Shown: positions 1-8,860, counted from the first letter of the stretch. The stretch: 64,000 bases of DNA from Algoriphagus boseongensis (GCF_004362805.1 NZ_SNYF01000011.1:1-64000); one strand, 5' to 3'. Numbers and translations: made by a program. Notes: generated from the sequence alone by a model not told the origin.

Positions 1-85
1 CCTCTTCCCATCCCGAACAGAGAAGTTAAGCCCTGCAGCGCCGATGGTACTGGGGTTACACCCGGGAGAGTAGGTCGCCGCCACA
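1..85 (+). rRNA. rrf: 5S ribosomal RNA, 3' portion (gene cut by window start)
   Basis: The first ~85 bases match the central and 3' part of bacterial 5S rRNA: the CCCATCCCGAACAGAGAAG segment, the GCGCCGATGGTACTGGGG helix and the CCCGGGAGAGTAGGTCGCCGCC 3' arm in order. The 5' third lies before the window, so an rRNA operon presumably ends here reading rightwards. The exact 3' end is placed by family knowledge and could shift by a few bases. Confidence 0.93.
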
Positions 86-92
86 TTATTCA

Positions 93-122
93 AAATGCCC
101 TTCGATAACTCGGAGGGCTTTT
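93..122 (+). terminator. Intrinsic terminator after 5S rRNA
   Basis: An 8-bp stem (GCCCTTCG paired with CGGAGGGC, one G-T pair) with loop ATAACT is flanked by AAAA on the left and TTTT on the right. It lies directly downstream of the 5S gene, as expected for the end of an rRNA operon. Confidence 0.75.
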
Positions 123-158
123 GGCGTTTATAGGGGATTCCAACACTTAAGCGACAAT

Positions 159-173
159 CACCCGGGAGAGTAG
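159..173 (+). repeat. Second copy of the 5S tail (15-nt scar)
   Basis: The 15-mer CACCCGGGAGAGTAG at 59-73 inside the 5S gene recurs exactly at 159-173, 100 bp downstream. The bases around it no longer match 5S rRNA well. It looks like a remnant of a duplicated 5S 3' end or of recombination between rRNA operons. No gene is seen between this scar and position 400 apart from the terminator and promoter elements listed here. Confidence 0.6.
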
Positions 174-207
174 CCCACGATAGCTAACCTAGGGGGTCAT
201 ATTATTT

Positions 208-233
208 AAGCCACCTATTTGCTGGCTTTTTTT
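208..233 (+). terminator. Second intrinsic terminator downstream of the rRNA operon
   Basis: The stem AAGCCA/TGGCTT with a 9-nt loop is followed by a run of T. It sits behind the 5S-tail scar, so the operon end appears to carry two tandem terminators, consistent with duplication of the operon tail. Confidence 0.65.
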
Positions 234-316
234 ATGTCCATATTTTTAATCTACTTAGACCTTCAAAATTCTTTTGGCTTTTTAATCTTGCCTTATCTTT
301 AAATTCTTTTTTAAAC

Positions 317-330
317 CTGACTTTTATCAT
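317..330 (+). promoter_or_regulatory. FNR/CRP-family-like box upstream of the USP-like gene
   Basis: CTGAC-TTTT-ATCAT resembles the FNR consensus TTGAT-N4-ATCAA, with one core mismatch in the left half-site. A TACCTTTG element that fits the Bacteroidota -7 consensus TANNTTTG follows at 375-382, putting the box near -65 of the predicted start. A clear -33 TTTG was not seen. The oxidase genes downstream make oxygen or redox control plausible, but the regulator is not in this window. Confidence 0.4.
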
Positions 331-400
331 ATTCTTCACTGGATTCTATCACCTGTAAGCTTTTAGCCGATACATACCTTTGGCTATTCTCTAACAGGAA

Positions 401-1027
401 ATGGAAGTCAAAACTAAACAGACATTCAAGTTTGAATTACCGGAAACTTTACTTAAGGAGTTTCACGGTCAGGCTTTGGTTAATTCATTTCAACCTGAAC
501 AAAAAGAATCCGAATTATTTCAGGCTGATCAAGACATATCACTTTTTTCTGTCGATTTGTATAAAACGCTTGATTGGCTTCATTCACATGATCTTCCTAA
601 GCCACTTGAGAGAGAAGTTTGTCCAGTCCCTGTATTGCTTTACGTGCCGAAATTCACAACCGATCATCTCTTGTTTCACTATGACGGCACTCCGAACTCA
701 GCCAGGTTAATTAGGAATTTCGTCACCTTGTTCGAGAATCTTATTTCAGAAAGTAAGGCAACGATAATTTCACCCAGTTTTATTCCAAAATCAAAAATCA
801 GGGAAGAGCAGGAAATCATTCAATTGGTTTCATCAACAACCCGGGAGACAAGCTTCATCAAATTTAATTTTTCCAGGATTGGGGATTTTTGGTCCTATGC
901 TGTAAAGCACCAATGTACCCTTTTGGTCACCTCTAAGAATTACCAATCAGATTTGGCTAAGGTTCTTTTCCACTTTTATAAAGGAGAAATCTGGAGTGAT
1001 AAACTTTCCTTTTATCTCTCACTATAA
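401..1027 (+). CDS. USP-like hypothetical protein upstream of the cbb3 cluster
   Basis: A 208-residue soluble protein without signal peptide or membrane segment. The middle (about residues 80-110: LLYVPKFTTDHLLFHYDGTPNSA) resembles the DGS/TPNS segment of universal stress protein folds. The usual ATP-binding GxxG-x9-G-S/T tail is not evident, so this may be a degenerate, non-nucleotide-binding USP domain. It lies just before ccoI in the same direction and has an FNR-like box of its own, so a link to microaerobic respiration is inferred from context. The ATG at 401 is used. Function unknown. Confidence 0.7.
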   Translation: MEVKTKQTFKFELPETLLKEFHGQALVNSFQPEQKESELFQADQDISLFSVDLYKTLDWLHSHDLPKPLEREVCPVPVLLYVPKFTTDHLLFHYDGTPNSARLIRNFVTLFENLISESKATIISPSFIPKSKIREEQEIIQLVSSTTRETSFIKFNFSRIGDFWSYAVKHQCTLLVTSKNYQSDLAKVLFHFYKGEIWSDKLSFYLSL

Positions 1028-1037
1028 TTTGAGTCAA

Positions 1038-1051
1038 ATGATTTTTATCAT
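1038..1051 (+). promoter_or_regulatory. FNR/CRP-family-like box upstream of ccoI
   Basis: ATGAT-TTTT-ATCAT is a perfect 5-4-5 inverted repeat that keeps the TGAT/ATCA half-sites and 4-nt spacing of the FNR consensus. Its centre lies about 52 bp before the ccoI start. A TAAATTTA element at about 1075 could be a weak -7, which would put the box near -41, the class II activator position. This suggests anaerobic or microaerobic control of the cco genes. Confidence 0.55.
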
Positions 1052-1096
1052 GTTTTTCCAACCTTTTAATAAATAAATTTAAAGAAAGTCATAGTG

Positions 1097-3526
1097 ATGA
1101 GAGTAGGCGTACAAACAGAAATTCCAAGCAAATGCTACCATTGTGGGGAAGAATGTGCGCATGATTCCTTGACTTTTGAGGATAAAAAATTCTGTTGTCA
1201 AGGGTGCAAGTTGGTCTATGAAGTCCTATCTCAAAATGATCTCTGTGAGTACTATACTTTAGAATCCAATCCGGGAAAAAGTCAAAAAAACACCAATTCC
1301 CTCAAAAATCGATTTGATTATCTCGATGACCAGGAAGCTGTAAATCAGCTTTTAGATTTCAAAAATGAGCAGGAAAGCCATGTAACCTTTTATATCCCGC
1401 TTATCCATTGCGCTTCCTGCATCTGGCTTTTGGAAAATTTGTTCCAGATTAATTCTGCTATTACAGGTAGTCGGGTAGACTTTATAAAGAAGAAGGTCCA
1501 GGTTAAATTTTTACACGACCGAATCAGCCTTAAAGAAGTTGTAGTCCTACTTTCTACGCTTGGCTATGAGCCGAAAATCAACCTTTCGGATCTGGATCAA
1601 AAAGAAAAGCCTACCGTAGATCGGAAAACTCTTACCAAACTAGGTGTAGCAGGTTTCTGCTTTGGTAATATGATGCTATTCAGCATGCCGGAATATTTTT
1701 CCGAGGCAAAGCTTTTGGGTGATGGATTCAAAGGCCTATTTGATTATCTCAATGTGGTTTTGTCCCTTCCTATCGTTTTTTATGCAGCGAGCGATTACTA
1801 TGTCTCGGCATGGAACTCCATCAGACAGCGGAAGATCAACATGGATGTTCCCATCGTTTTGGGGATCATCGCGTTTTTCTTGTATTCCCTTTGGGAAATT
1901 TTTCTCCAAGGTAATGCTGGCTATATGGACAGTTTGGGTGGGCTTTTGTTCTTCCTCCTTTTAGGAAAAGTATATCAACAAAAGACTTTTGCTACCCTGG
2001 AATTTGACCGGGATTACAAGGCATACTTCCCTGTGGCTGTCACTCGAATGAATAAGGATCAAGAAGAAGTGATTCCTTTGATCAAGCTTCAAGTCGGAGA
2101 TGTGATTTTGGTGAGGGATGAAGAATTAGTGCCTGCAGATTCCATTTTATTGAGCAGTCGGGCAAATATCGATTACAGCTTTGTGACCGGAGAGGAAGTT
2201 CCCGTTCCCAAACAAAAAGGAGAACTAGTCTATGCTGGTGGAAGGCAAAAGGGAGATCCCATTTTCTTGACCGTTCAAAAATCTCCATCCCAAAGCTACC
2301 TGACGGACCTTTGGAATAATGAGTCCTTCGAAAAGCCAAACAAAAAGCTTCTGGAGCCATTGGCAAATAGAATCAGCGGGATTTTCACCTGGACTGTGTT
2401 GACCATAGCCGTGGGAGCCTTTGTTTTTTGGATTGGGAAAGACCTCAATCTGGCAGTGAAGGCATTTACGACAGTTTTGATTGTTGCCTGCCCTTGCGCT
2501 TTATCCATGTCCACTCCTTTTACCTTGGGAAATACATTGAGGATTTTTGGAAAGGGAAAATTTTACCTGAAAAATGCCTCTGTAGTAGAAAGATTGGCCC
2601 TAGTGAATACGGTGATTTTTGACAAAACTGGAACACTTACCGATCCTGCAAATGCCAGTATTCAGTATCATGGAGAAGAGCTTTCGCCAGAAAGTAAATC
2701 CATTTTGAAAGCTTTGGTCGAAAGATCAATCCATCCTTTGAGTAATCGAATTAATCTTTGGTTGGGAAAGATTGAAGGGGCAAAGGTGGATCGTTATCAA
2801 GAAATCAAAGGCTTGGGATTAACAGCCGAGTACAAAGGCCAAAGTATCAAACTTGGCTCTCGAGAATTGACCAACACCCCTTTCAAAGAACTCCCGAATA
2901 CCGGGAATCTGGTATTCTTTAATGTGGAAGATACCACTTTGGGCTATTTCCATATTCAGTCAGGTTTACGAGAAGGAGCAACCGAAGTAACCCTTTCCTT
3001 AGCTCCTTCCTATGAGCAACATATCCTTTCAGGAGATCATGCCCATGAAAGAGATTATTTAAGCCAGTCTTTTTCCCAAAAAATCCAATTCAATTTCAAT
3101 CAGAGTCCTTTGGACAAATTGAATTATCTCAAAAGGCTCAATTCGCAAGGGAGAAATACCCTTATGGTCGGAGACGGCTTGAACGATGCCGGAGCGCTAC
3201 AGGAGAGCCAAGTGGGTGTAGCTATCACGGATCGGGTAAGTCACTTTTCACCGGCAAGTGATGCGATTTTGGATGCGGAAGCATTTGCCAAAATCCCAAG
3301 TTTTTTGGCCTTCGCCAAAGACAGCAGAAATATTATCAAAGCAAGTTTCGCCTTAAGTTTTCTATACAATATTGTTGGTTTGAGTTTGGCAGTACAGGGA
3401 TTGTTAAGCCCTGTCTTCTGTGCCATTCTGATGCCTGTCAGTAGTATTTCGGTGGTGGTCTTTACTACCCTTGCTACAAATTTTGTGGGAATCCGGAAAG
3501 GATTAATCACCTCTAAACAAAGCTAA
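1097..3526 (+). CDS. ccoI: Heavy-metal P-type ATPase for cbb3 oxidase assembly (CcoI/FixI)
   Basis: A P1B-type copper ATPase that supplies copper for the CuB site of cbb3 oxidase. The N-terminus has a cysteine-rich metal-binding segment (CYHCGEEC and FCCQGCK, about residues 13-37), then an HMA-like domain with CASC near residue 110. The core follows in order: TGEE actuator motif, CPCALS membrane metal site (first Cys about 465), DKTGTLT phosphorylation motif (Asp about 509), an HP motif in SIHPLS, and GDGLND (about 692). At 809 aa it has the normal length for this family. Start: GTG at 1094 and ATG at 1097 are both possible; the ATG is used. It is separated from ccoS by one base, so the two are probably co-translated. 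Confidence 0.95.
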   Translation: MRVGVQTEIPSKCYHCGEECAHDSLTFEDKKFCCQGCKLVYEVLSQNDLCEYYTLESNPGKSQKNTNSLKNRFDYLDDQEAVNQLLDFKNEQESHVTFYIPLIHCASCIWLLENLFQINSAITGSRVDFIKKKVQVKFLHDRISLKEVVVLLSTLGYEPKINLSDLDQKEKPTVDRKTLTKLGVAGFCFGNMMLFSMPEYFSEAKLLGDGFKGLFDYLNVVLSLPIVFYAASDYYVSAWNSIRQRKINMDVPIVLGIIAFFLYSLWEIFLQGNAGYMDSLGGLLFFLLLGKVYQQKTFATLEFDRDYKAYFPVAVTRMNKDQEEVIPLIKLQVGDVILVRDEELVPADSILLSSRANIDYSFVTGEEVPVPKQKGELVYAGGRQKGDPIFLTVQKSPSQSYLTDLWNNESFEKPNKKLLEPLANRISGIFTWTVLTIAVGAFVFWIGKDLNLAVKAFTTVLIVACPCALSMSTPFTLGNTLRIFGKGKFYLKNASVVERLALVNTVIFDKTGTLTDPANASIQYHGEELSPESKSILKALVERSIHPLSNRINLWLGKIEGAKVDRYQEIKGLGLTAEYKGQSIKLGSRELTNTPFKELPNTGNLVFFNVEDTTLGYFHIQSGLREGATEVTLSLAPSYEQHILSGDHAHERDYLSQSFSQKIQFNFNQSPLDKLNYLKRLNSQGRNTLMVGDGLNDAGALQESQVGVAITDRVSHFSPASDAILDAEAFAKIPSFLAFAKDSRNIIKASFALSFLYNIVGLSLAVQGLLSPVFCAILMPVSSISVVVFTTLATNFVGIRKGLITSKQS

Positions 3527-3527
3527 A

Positions 3528-3716
3528 ATGGAAGTAATCTTTGTCCTTATAGCCGTCAGTTTGGTTTTGGCCGTCACGTTTCTCATTCTCTTTTTCAGAG
3601 CTATGAAGGATGGTCAATTTGACGACGGCTACACCCCTTCAGTGAGAATATTATTCGAAAACCAGCCTAAAAAATCAATTAAAGATCAACCAAAAAAATC
3701 CAAGTCCTATGAATGA
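3528..3716 (+). CDS. ccoS: cbb3 oxidase maturation protein CcoS
   Basis: A 62-residue single-pass protein. Its N-terminal hydrophobic helix (about residues 3-24) is followed by the family-typical FFRAMKDGQFDD segment and a short Lys-rich tail. CcoS is required for cofactor insertion into CcoN. Length and position between ccoI and ccoN match the known gene order. Its stop overlaps the start of ccoN by 8 bp, which suggests translational coupling. Confidence 0.92.
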   Translation: MEVIFVLIAVSLVLAVTFLILFFRAMKDGQFDDGYTPSVRILFENQPKKSIKDQPKKSKSYE

Positions 3717-5841
3717 TGCTACTTTGGAAAGGTTCCATTATGACAATAAGATTGTCAAATACTTTGGAGCCGCTACGATTATCTGGGGCCTAGTCGGGAT
3801 GTTGGTAGGGCTTATCGCCGCTACTCAGCTTTTCTGGCCGGAGGCTAATTTGGGCAATCCATATACCACTTTTGGTAGGATTCGTCCTTTGCATACCAAT
3901 GCAGTAATTTTTGCATTTGTCGGAAATGCCATCTTCGCTGGGGTTTATTACTCCATGCCTAGATTGCTGAAAGCCCCAATGTGGAATAAAGCGCTGAGCT
4001 GGTTCCATTTCTGGGGATGGCAACTCATTATCTTGGCTGCTGCCATCACATTGCCATTAGGTATTACCACTTCCAAAGAATATGCTGAATTGGAATGGCC
4101 TATTGACATTGCAATTGCTTTGGTTTGGGTGGCTTTTGGAGCTAACATGATCGGGACTTTGATTACCAGAAGAGAGCGTCACATGTATGTGGCCATCTGG
4201 TTTTACTTAGGCTCATTTGTTACCGTCGCTATTCTTCACATTTTCAATTCCCTTGAGCTTCCTGTTTCATTTTTGAAAAGCTATTCAGCTTATGCTGGTG
4301 TTCAAGATGCCTTGGTGCAATGGTGGTATGGACATAATGCAGTAGCATTTTTCTTGACTACTCCATTCCTGGGCTTGATGTACTACTTCTTGCCAAAAGC
4401 AGCCAACAGACCTGTTTATTCTTATAAACTTTCCATTGTTCACTTTTGGTCTTTGATTTTCATTTACATGTGGGCTGGTCCTCACCACCTGCTTTACACC
4501 GCACTTCCAGAGTGGGCACAAGTTCTTGGAACCATATTCTCCGTGATGCTGATTGCTCCGTCTTGGGGTGGTATGGTGAATGGATTGTTGACTTTGAGAG
4601 GAGCTTGGGATAAGGTACGTCAAGAGCCAGTTTTGAAATTCATGGTAGTTGCAGTTACTGCTTATGGTATGGCAACTTTTGAAGGTCCAATGCTTTCACT
4701 TAAAAATGTGAACGCGATTGCTCACTATACTGACTGGATCGTAGGTCACGTGCACATTGGAGGTTTAGGATGGAATGGATTCTTGACTTTTGGTATGTTA
4801 TACTGGATGTGGCCAAGATTATTCAAAACTAACATCTACTCCACTAAGCTCGCCAATACGCACTTTTGGTTGGGAACTCTAGGTATCATTTTCTATGCCT
4901 TGCCATTGTATGTTTCTGGATTGACTCAATTCTTGATGTTGAAAGAATTCAATGAAGCTGGAAGATTGGCTTATCCTAACTTCTTGGAAACAGTAATCCA
5001 AATCGTACCAATGTACATGCTAAGAGCGGTAGGCGGGCTATTGTACTTGTCTGGTGCGGTGATCATGGTTTACAATATGTGGAAGACTGCCAAGCAAGGA
5101 GTTTTCCAAGAAACTGAAGAAGATCAAGCACCTGCCTTGGTGAAATCCTACAATCCAAAAGGAGAATTTTGGCATAGAGCATGGGAAAGAAAGCCTGTTT
5201 TCTTTACCATTTTGGCCACGGTTGCAGTAGCCATTGGAGGTGTGGTAGAAATTATTCCTACCATTTTGGTAAAATCCAACATTCCAACCATCAGTTCTGT
5301 GAAGCCATACACTCCTCTTGAATTAGAAGGAAGAGACCTTTACATCGCCAATGGATGCGTGGGTTGTCACTCTCAAATGATTCGTCCTTTCCGTTCAGAA
5401 ACTGAGCGATATGGGGAATATTCAAAAGCCGGTGAATTCGTTTACGATAGACCTTTCCTATGGGGATCCAAACGAACTGGTCCAGATCTACATAGAGTAG
5501 GTGGAAAATATCCTGATAGCTGGCATTACCATCACATGGTCGATCCTTCTTCTATGTCACCTGGCTCCTTGATGCCTCCATATCCTTGGATGACTACCAA
5601 TAAGTTGGATATCACAGATCTTCCTGCAAAAATCAGAACCCTTCAAAAGCTTGGGGTCCCTTATCCTGAAGGATTTGATCAGCAAGCAGCTGCGGACTAT
5701 GAGTCTCAAGCGGCTAAAGTCGTAGCCAACTTGAAAGAGGCAGGAGTGGAAGTGGCTCCAAATACAGAAATCGTTGCCTTGATTGCCTATCTCCAGAGAC
5801 TGGGTACTGATATCAAACAAAGTGCAGCTTCAACCAAATAA
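3709..5841 (+). CDS. ccoNO: cbb3 cytochrome oxidase, fused subunits I and II (CcoN-CcoO)
   Basis: Terminal oxidase core reducing oxygen to water in the cytoplasmic membrane. About residues 1-460 are the multi-helix haem-copper subunit CcoN, with WWYGHNAV, the AGPHHLLY copper-ligand His pair and the TDWIVGHVHIGG region. After a further membrane helix (about 500-520) the C-terminal part is CcoO: CVGCH haem c site at 550-554, then SQMIRPFRSETERYGEYS, FLWGSKRTGPDL and PPYPWM. In Proteobacteria these are two genes; here they form one 710-aa chain with no stop between. It starts inside the ccoS stop region and is followed 11 bp later by ccoQ. Confidence 0.96.
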   Translation: MNDATLERFHYDNKIVKYFGAATIIWGLVGMLVGLIAATQLFWPEANLGNPYTTFGRIRPLHTNAVIFAFVGNAIFAGVYYSMPRLLKAPMWNKALSWFHFWGWQLIILAAAITLPLGITTSKEYAELEWPIDIAIALVWVAFGANMIGTLITRRERHMYVAIWFYLGSFVTVAILHIFNSLELPVSFLKSYSAYAGVQDALVQWWYGHNAVAFFLTTPFLGLMYYFLPKAANRPVYSYKLSIVHFWSLIFIYMWAGPHHLLYTALPEWAQVLGTIFSVMLIAPSWGGMVNGLLTLRGAWDKVRQEPVLKFMVVAVTAYGMATFEGPMLSLKNVNAIAHYTDWIVGHVHIGGLGWNGFLTFGMLYWMWPRLFKTNIYSTKLANTHFWLGTLGIIFYALPLYVSGLTQFLMLKEFNEAGRLAYPNFLETVIQIVPMYMLRAVGGLLYLSGAVIMVYNMWKTAKQGVFQETEEDQAPALVKSYNPKGEFWHRAWERKPVFFTILATVAVAIGGVVEIIPTILVKSNIPTISSVKPYTPLELEGRDLYIANGCVGCHSQMIRPFRSETERYGEYSKAGEFVYDRPFLWGSKRTGPDLHRVGGKYPDSWHYHHMVDPSSMSPGSLMPPYPWMTTNKLDITDLPAKIRTLQKLGVPYPEGFDQQAAADYESQAAKVVANLKEAGVEVAPNTEIVALIAYLQRLGTDIKQSAASTK

Positions 5842-5852
5842 ATTCTAAAGCC

Positions 5853-6035
5853 ATGTATAAAGAAATTCTTAGATCCATAGAGCACATTGAGATTTATCCC
5901 ATTATCTCCTTGCTCATCTTCGTGACCTTCTTTGTAGGGATGTTTATTTGGGTGGTCCGTGTGCCAAAAACTTACGTGGACCATATGAAATCTCTTCCTA
6001 TGGATGAACATGAATCAACCCCAACCCAGCCATGA
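5853..6035 (+). CDS. ccoQ: cbb3 oxidase small subunit CcoQ
   Basis: A 60-residue protein with one membrane helix (about residues 16-37) and a short polar tail. The VVRVPKTYVDHMKSLPMDE region resembles CcoQ, which stabilises the CcoN-CcoP interaction. The assignment rests mainly on size, topology and the position between ccoNO and ccoP. The last four bases overlap the ccoP start (ATGA), indicating coupled translation. Confidence 0.85.
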   Translation: MYKEILRSIEHIEIYPIISLLIFVTFFVGMFIWVVRVPKTYVDHMKSLPMDEHESTPTQP

Positions 6036-6952
6036 AAAAGTTCTTTGCAATACTCACTTTGATGGGCTTTTCCGGTTTCCCGGTATTTGCCCAAACTGAA
6101 GAATCCAACTGGTATTCCAAAATAAGCAGTATGGATTCCAATCAACTTACTCTTTTGGTAATCCTGGGAGTAGTTTTGGTAGTCATCGTTCTGTTATTGA
6201 TCCTGATGATTTATCTGATGTCTTTCATGTCAGCTGTTTTCAAAAAGGAAAACCCAGCTTTGGCTAATGAGCCATCTTGGTGGGATTCCTTCAAGGAAAG
6301 ATGGGTGACTGGAAAATTAGCTGATGTGGGAAGTAAGGAAGAAAAAGCCAAAATGATGGCAGACCATTCCTACGATGGGATTACTGAGCTGGATAATTTC
6401 ATGCCTCCTTGGCTACAATGGGTATTCATTGGAACAATAGGTTTTGCGGTTATTTATTTCGTCAATTATTCTGTTTTAGGTGTTGGACTAACTGGGGCAG
6501 AAGAATATGAAGAAGAACTTCGACTTGAGGCTATTGCAGCTGAAACACGAAAGGCTTCCATGCTGGCAGGAATAGACGAAAACTCAGTTGTATTTGATGA
6601 GGCAGGAATTCCTTCAGGGAAGACCATTTTCGAAACCAATTGCGCCGCTTGTCATGCCAATGATGGGGGCGGTGGAGTTGGCCCTAACCTGACTGATGAC
6701 TATTGGATCCATGGTGGTTCAATAAAAGAGGTGTTCTCTGTAGTAAAATATGGGGTAGTTGAGAAAGGTATGATTCCTTGGCAGGATCAGCTATCTCCAG
6801 AGCAGATTCAGCAGGTGTCTTCTTATATCTTGACTCTTAAAGGAACCACTCCGGCTAATCCAAAAGAGCCTCAGGGAGAACTCTTTTCCGAAACTCCTGC
6901 GGAAGCCGCTCCTGTGACAGATAGCACAACGGTAATAGCAGCAGTTCAATAA
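6032..6952 (+). CDS. ccoP: cbb3 oxidase cytochrome c subunit CcoP (single haem motif)
   Basis: A 306-aa cytochrome c subunit that passes electrons to the oxidase core. It has an N-terminal signal-like helix ending in PVFAQT, a membrane helix at about residues 38-70, the CcoP N-terminal region with YDGITELDNFMPPWLQW, a second helix (about 130-150) and a C-terminal cytochrome c domain with CAACH at 204-208 and the downstream GMIPWQDQLSPEQ axial Met region. Only one CxxCH is present, whereas canonical proteobacterial CcoP has two. The extra N-terminal segment replaces part of the usual di-haem layout. Confidence 0.93.
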   Translation: MKKFFAILTLMGFSGFPVFAQTEESNWYSKISSMDSNQLTLLVILGVVLVVIVLLLILMIYLMSFMSAVFKKENPALANEPSWWDSFKERWVTGKLADVGSKEEKAKMMADHSYDGITELDNFMPPWLQWVFIGTIGFAVIYFVNYSVLGVGLTGAEEYEEELRLEAIAAETRKASMLAGIDENSVVFDEAGIPSGKTIFETNCAACHANDGGGGVGPNLTDDYWIHGGSIKEVFSVVKYGVVEKGMIPWQDQLSPEQIQQVSSYILTLKGTTPANPKEPQGELFSETPAEAAPVTDSTTVIAAVQ

Positions 6953-7001
6953 CTTTATTTGGCTGGGGGAACTTGCCTCCAGCCAATAATTTTTCCATAT
7001 C

Positions 7002-8426
7002 ATGGCCAAGAAGAATTTTAACCCTAATCTAAACCCCGAAGCTTTTAGAGACTCTTTAGCCTCAGTTAGAGAAGACGGAAAGAGGAACTGGGTTTATCCC
7101 AAAAAAGTCAAAGGGTTTTTTTATAAGTACAGGACTTACCTATCCTGGATTCTTCTTGCCATTTTGTTTGCCGGACCATTTATTCAGGTAAATGGACGAC
7201 CTTACATGTTATTCAATATTTTCGAAAGGAAATTCATCATTTTCGGCGCTGTGTTCTGGCCTCAGGATACAATCTTATTGATCTTTTTACTGCTTATATT
7301 TTTTGTCTTCATCATCCTGTTTACAGTGGTCTTTGGAAGGGTTTGGTGTGGATGGGCATGTCCTCAGACCTTATTCATGGAAATGGTATTTCGGAAAATT
7401 GAATATGCCATTGAGGGAGATGCCAATCAACAAAGAGCCTTAAATGAAGGGCCTTGGACAACGGAGAAGATTTGGAAAAAGGGATTAAAAATTTCTGTAT
7501 TTGGATTGATTTCTTTAGCTATTGGCCATTTGGTTATGGCTTACTTGATTGGAATTGATGAGGTAAAGGAAATTGTAACTCAGCCACCTACAGCCCATAT
7601 GGCAGGGTTTATCGGTCTCTTAGTTTTTTCGGGGATCTTTATGTTTGTCTTTTCTTGGTTTAGAGAGCAGGCCTGTATTGTAGTTTGTCCTTACGGCAGA
7701 CTTCAGGGAGTGCTTTTGGATAATAACAGCATCAATGTGATGTATGATTATGTCAGAGGAGAACCCAGAGCTCCAATCAGAAAAAATCAGGAAGAATCTC
7801 AGTCAAAAGGAGATTGTATAGATTGTGCGCTTTGTGTGCAGGTTTGTCCCACGGGGATTGATATCAGAAATGGTATTCAGATGGAATGCGTGAATTGTAC
7901 GGCTTGTATCGATGCATGCGATGAAGTCATGGTCAAAGTAGATCGTCCAAAAGGCTTGATCCGATATGCCTCTGAAAATAGCATCAAGGAAGGATTCCAA
8001 AAGCTTTTTACAGGACGAGTAAAAGGATATTCTATTGTTCTAACAGTTTTGGTTGCTGCTTTTGTGACTTTGATAGCAACAAGGGATAATCTGGAAGCTA
8101 CGGTAACCCGTTTCCCTGGAATGACCTATCAGGCAAGAACAGATGGAAATGTTTCTAATTTGTACAACATCACTTTAATCAATAAAACCTTTGAGCCACA
8201 GCATGTGACGATGGAGTCAATGGTGAATGGGATTAAAGTAGAGATCGTAGGAGATCAAAACTGGGTGATCGAGCCTCAGACTAAGTTTGAGGGAAGATTT
8301 TTCCTGGTTCAGAATCAAAGTGAGGTAAAGGTGCCTCAGCAAAAAGTCCTTCTTGTACTTTCTGCTGATGGAAAAGAATTTGACGATATTGAAACCAACT
8401 TCATGGCCCCAGTAGGGACCAAATAA
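7002..8426 (+). CDS. ccoG: cbb3 oxidase accessory ferredoxin protein CcoG (FixG/RdxA)
   Basis: A 474-aa membrane iron-sulfur protein that reduces copper during cbb3 assembly. It has several N-terminal helices, the conserved GRVWCGWACPQT motif near residue 117, a REQACIVVCPYGR motif near residue 225, then two ferredoxin-type 4Fe-4S clusters (CIDCALCVQVCPTGID and CVNCTACIDACDEV). The C-terminal part (about 370-470) is the periplasmic IgG-like FixG_C domain. It follows ccoP by 49 bp and precedes the fixH-like gene by 8 bp. Confidence 0.95.
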   Translation: MAKKNFNPNLNPEAFRDSLASVREDGKRNWVYPKKVKGFFYKYRTYLSWILLAILFAGPFIQVNGRPYMLFNIFERKFIIFGAVFWPQDTILLIFLLLIFFVFIILFTVVFGRVWCGWACPQTLFMEMVFRKIEYAIEGDANQQRALNEGPWTTEKIWKKGLKISVFGLISLAIGHLVMAYLIGIDEVKEIVTQPPTAHMAGFIGLLVFSGIFMFVFSWFREQACIVVCPYGRLQGVLLDNNSINVMYDYVRGEPRAPIRKNQEESQSKGDCIDCALCVQVCPTGIDIRNGIQMECVNCTACIDACDEVMVKVDRPKGLIRYASENSIKEGFQKLFTGRVKGYSIVLTVLVAAFVTLIATRDNLEATVTRFPGMTYQARTDGNVSNLYNITLINKTFEPQHVTMESMVNGIKVEIVGDQNWVIEPQTKFEGRFFLVQNQSEVKVPQQKVLLVLSADGKEFDDIETNFMAPVGTK

Positions 8427-8434
8427 GAAAAATT

Positions 8435-8860
8435 ATGGATTGGGGAAAGGGAATTTTGCTAACCATCTTCGGATTTGTAGCCTTCATTATGACCTTGGTG
8501 GTCATTTCTGTGAGACAGGATGATATTCATTTGGTCACTGAGAATTATTACGAAAAGGAAATCAAATACCAGGAGCAAATCGAGCGAGAGAAATCCGCTG
8601 TCGGATTGGATCGTGAAGTGGTCATGTTTGATGCTTCAAGCAAAACTATTTATCTGGATTTGCCTGTTGGAGCCAAAGGAAGCCTGCAGCTTTTTCGTCC
8701 TTCTGATGCCAGACTAGATCAGGAATTACCCTTGGACATTACCACTGAGGGCAAAACTGCTATTCCTGTGGAGAAACTGAAATCTGGTTATTGGAGAGTT
8801 CAGTTAACCTGGACTGAAAATGGCTTGGAATATTACGAAGAGAAAAAAATAACTATCTAA
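8435..8860 (+). CDS. FixH-like cbb3 assembly protein
   Basis: A 141-aa protein with one N-terminal membrane helix (about residues 4-25) and a small periplasmic beta domain with a YYEKEIKYQEQIE segment typical of FixH. FixH works with FixI/CcoI in oxidase maturation. Between ccoG and a SafE-like gene this is its usual place in Bacteroidota. It shares TAATG with the next gene, so the two are translationally coupled. Confidence 0.85.
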   Translation: MDWGKGILLTIFGFVAFIMTLVVISVRQDDIHLVTENYYEKEIKYQEQIEREKSAVGLDREVVMFDASSKTIYLDLPVGAKGSLQLFRPSDARLDQELPLDITTEGKTAIPVEKLKSGYWRVQLTWTENGLEYYEEKKITI

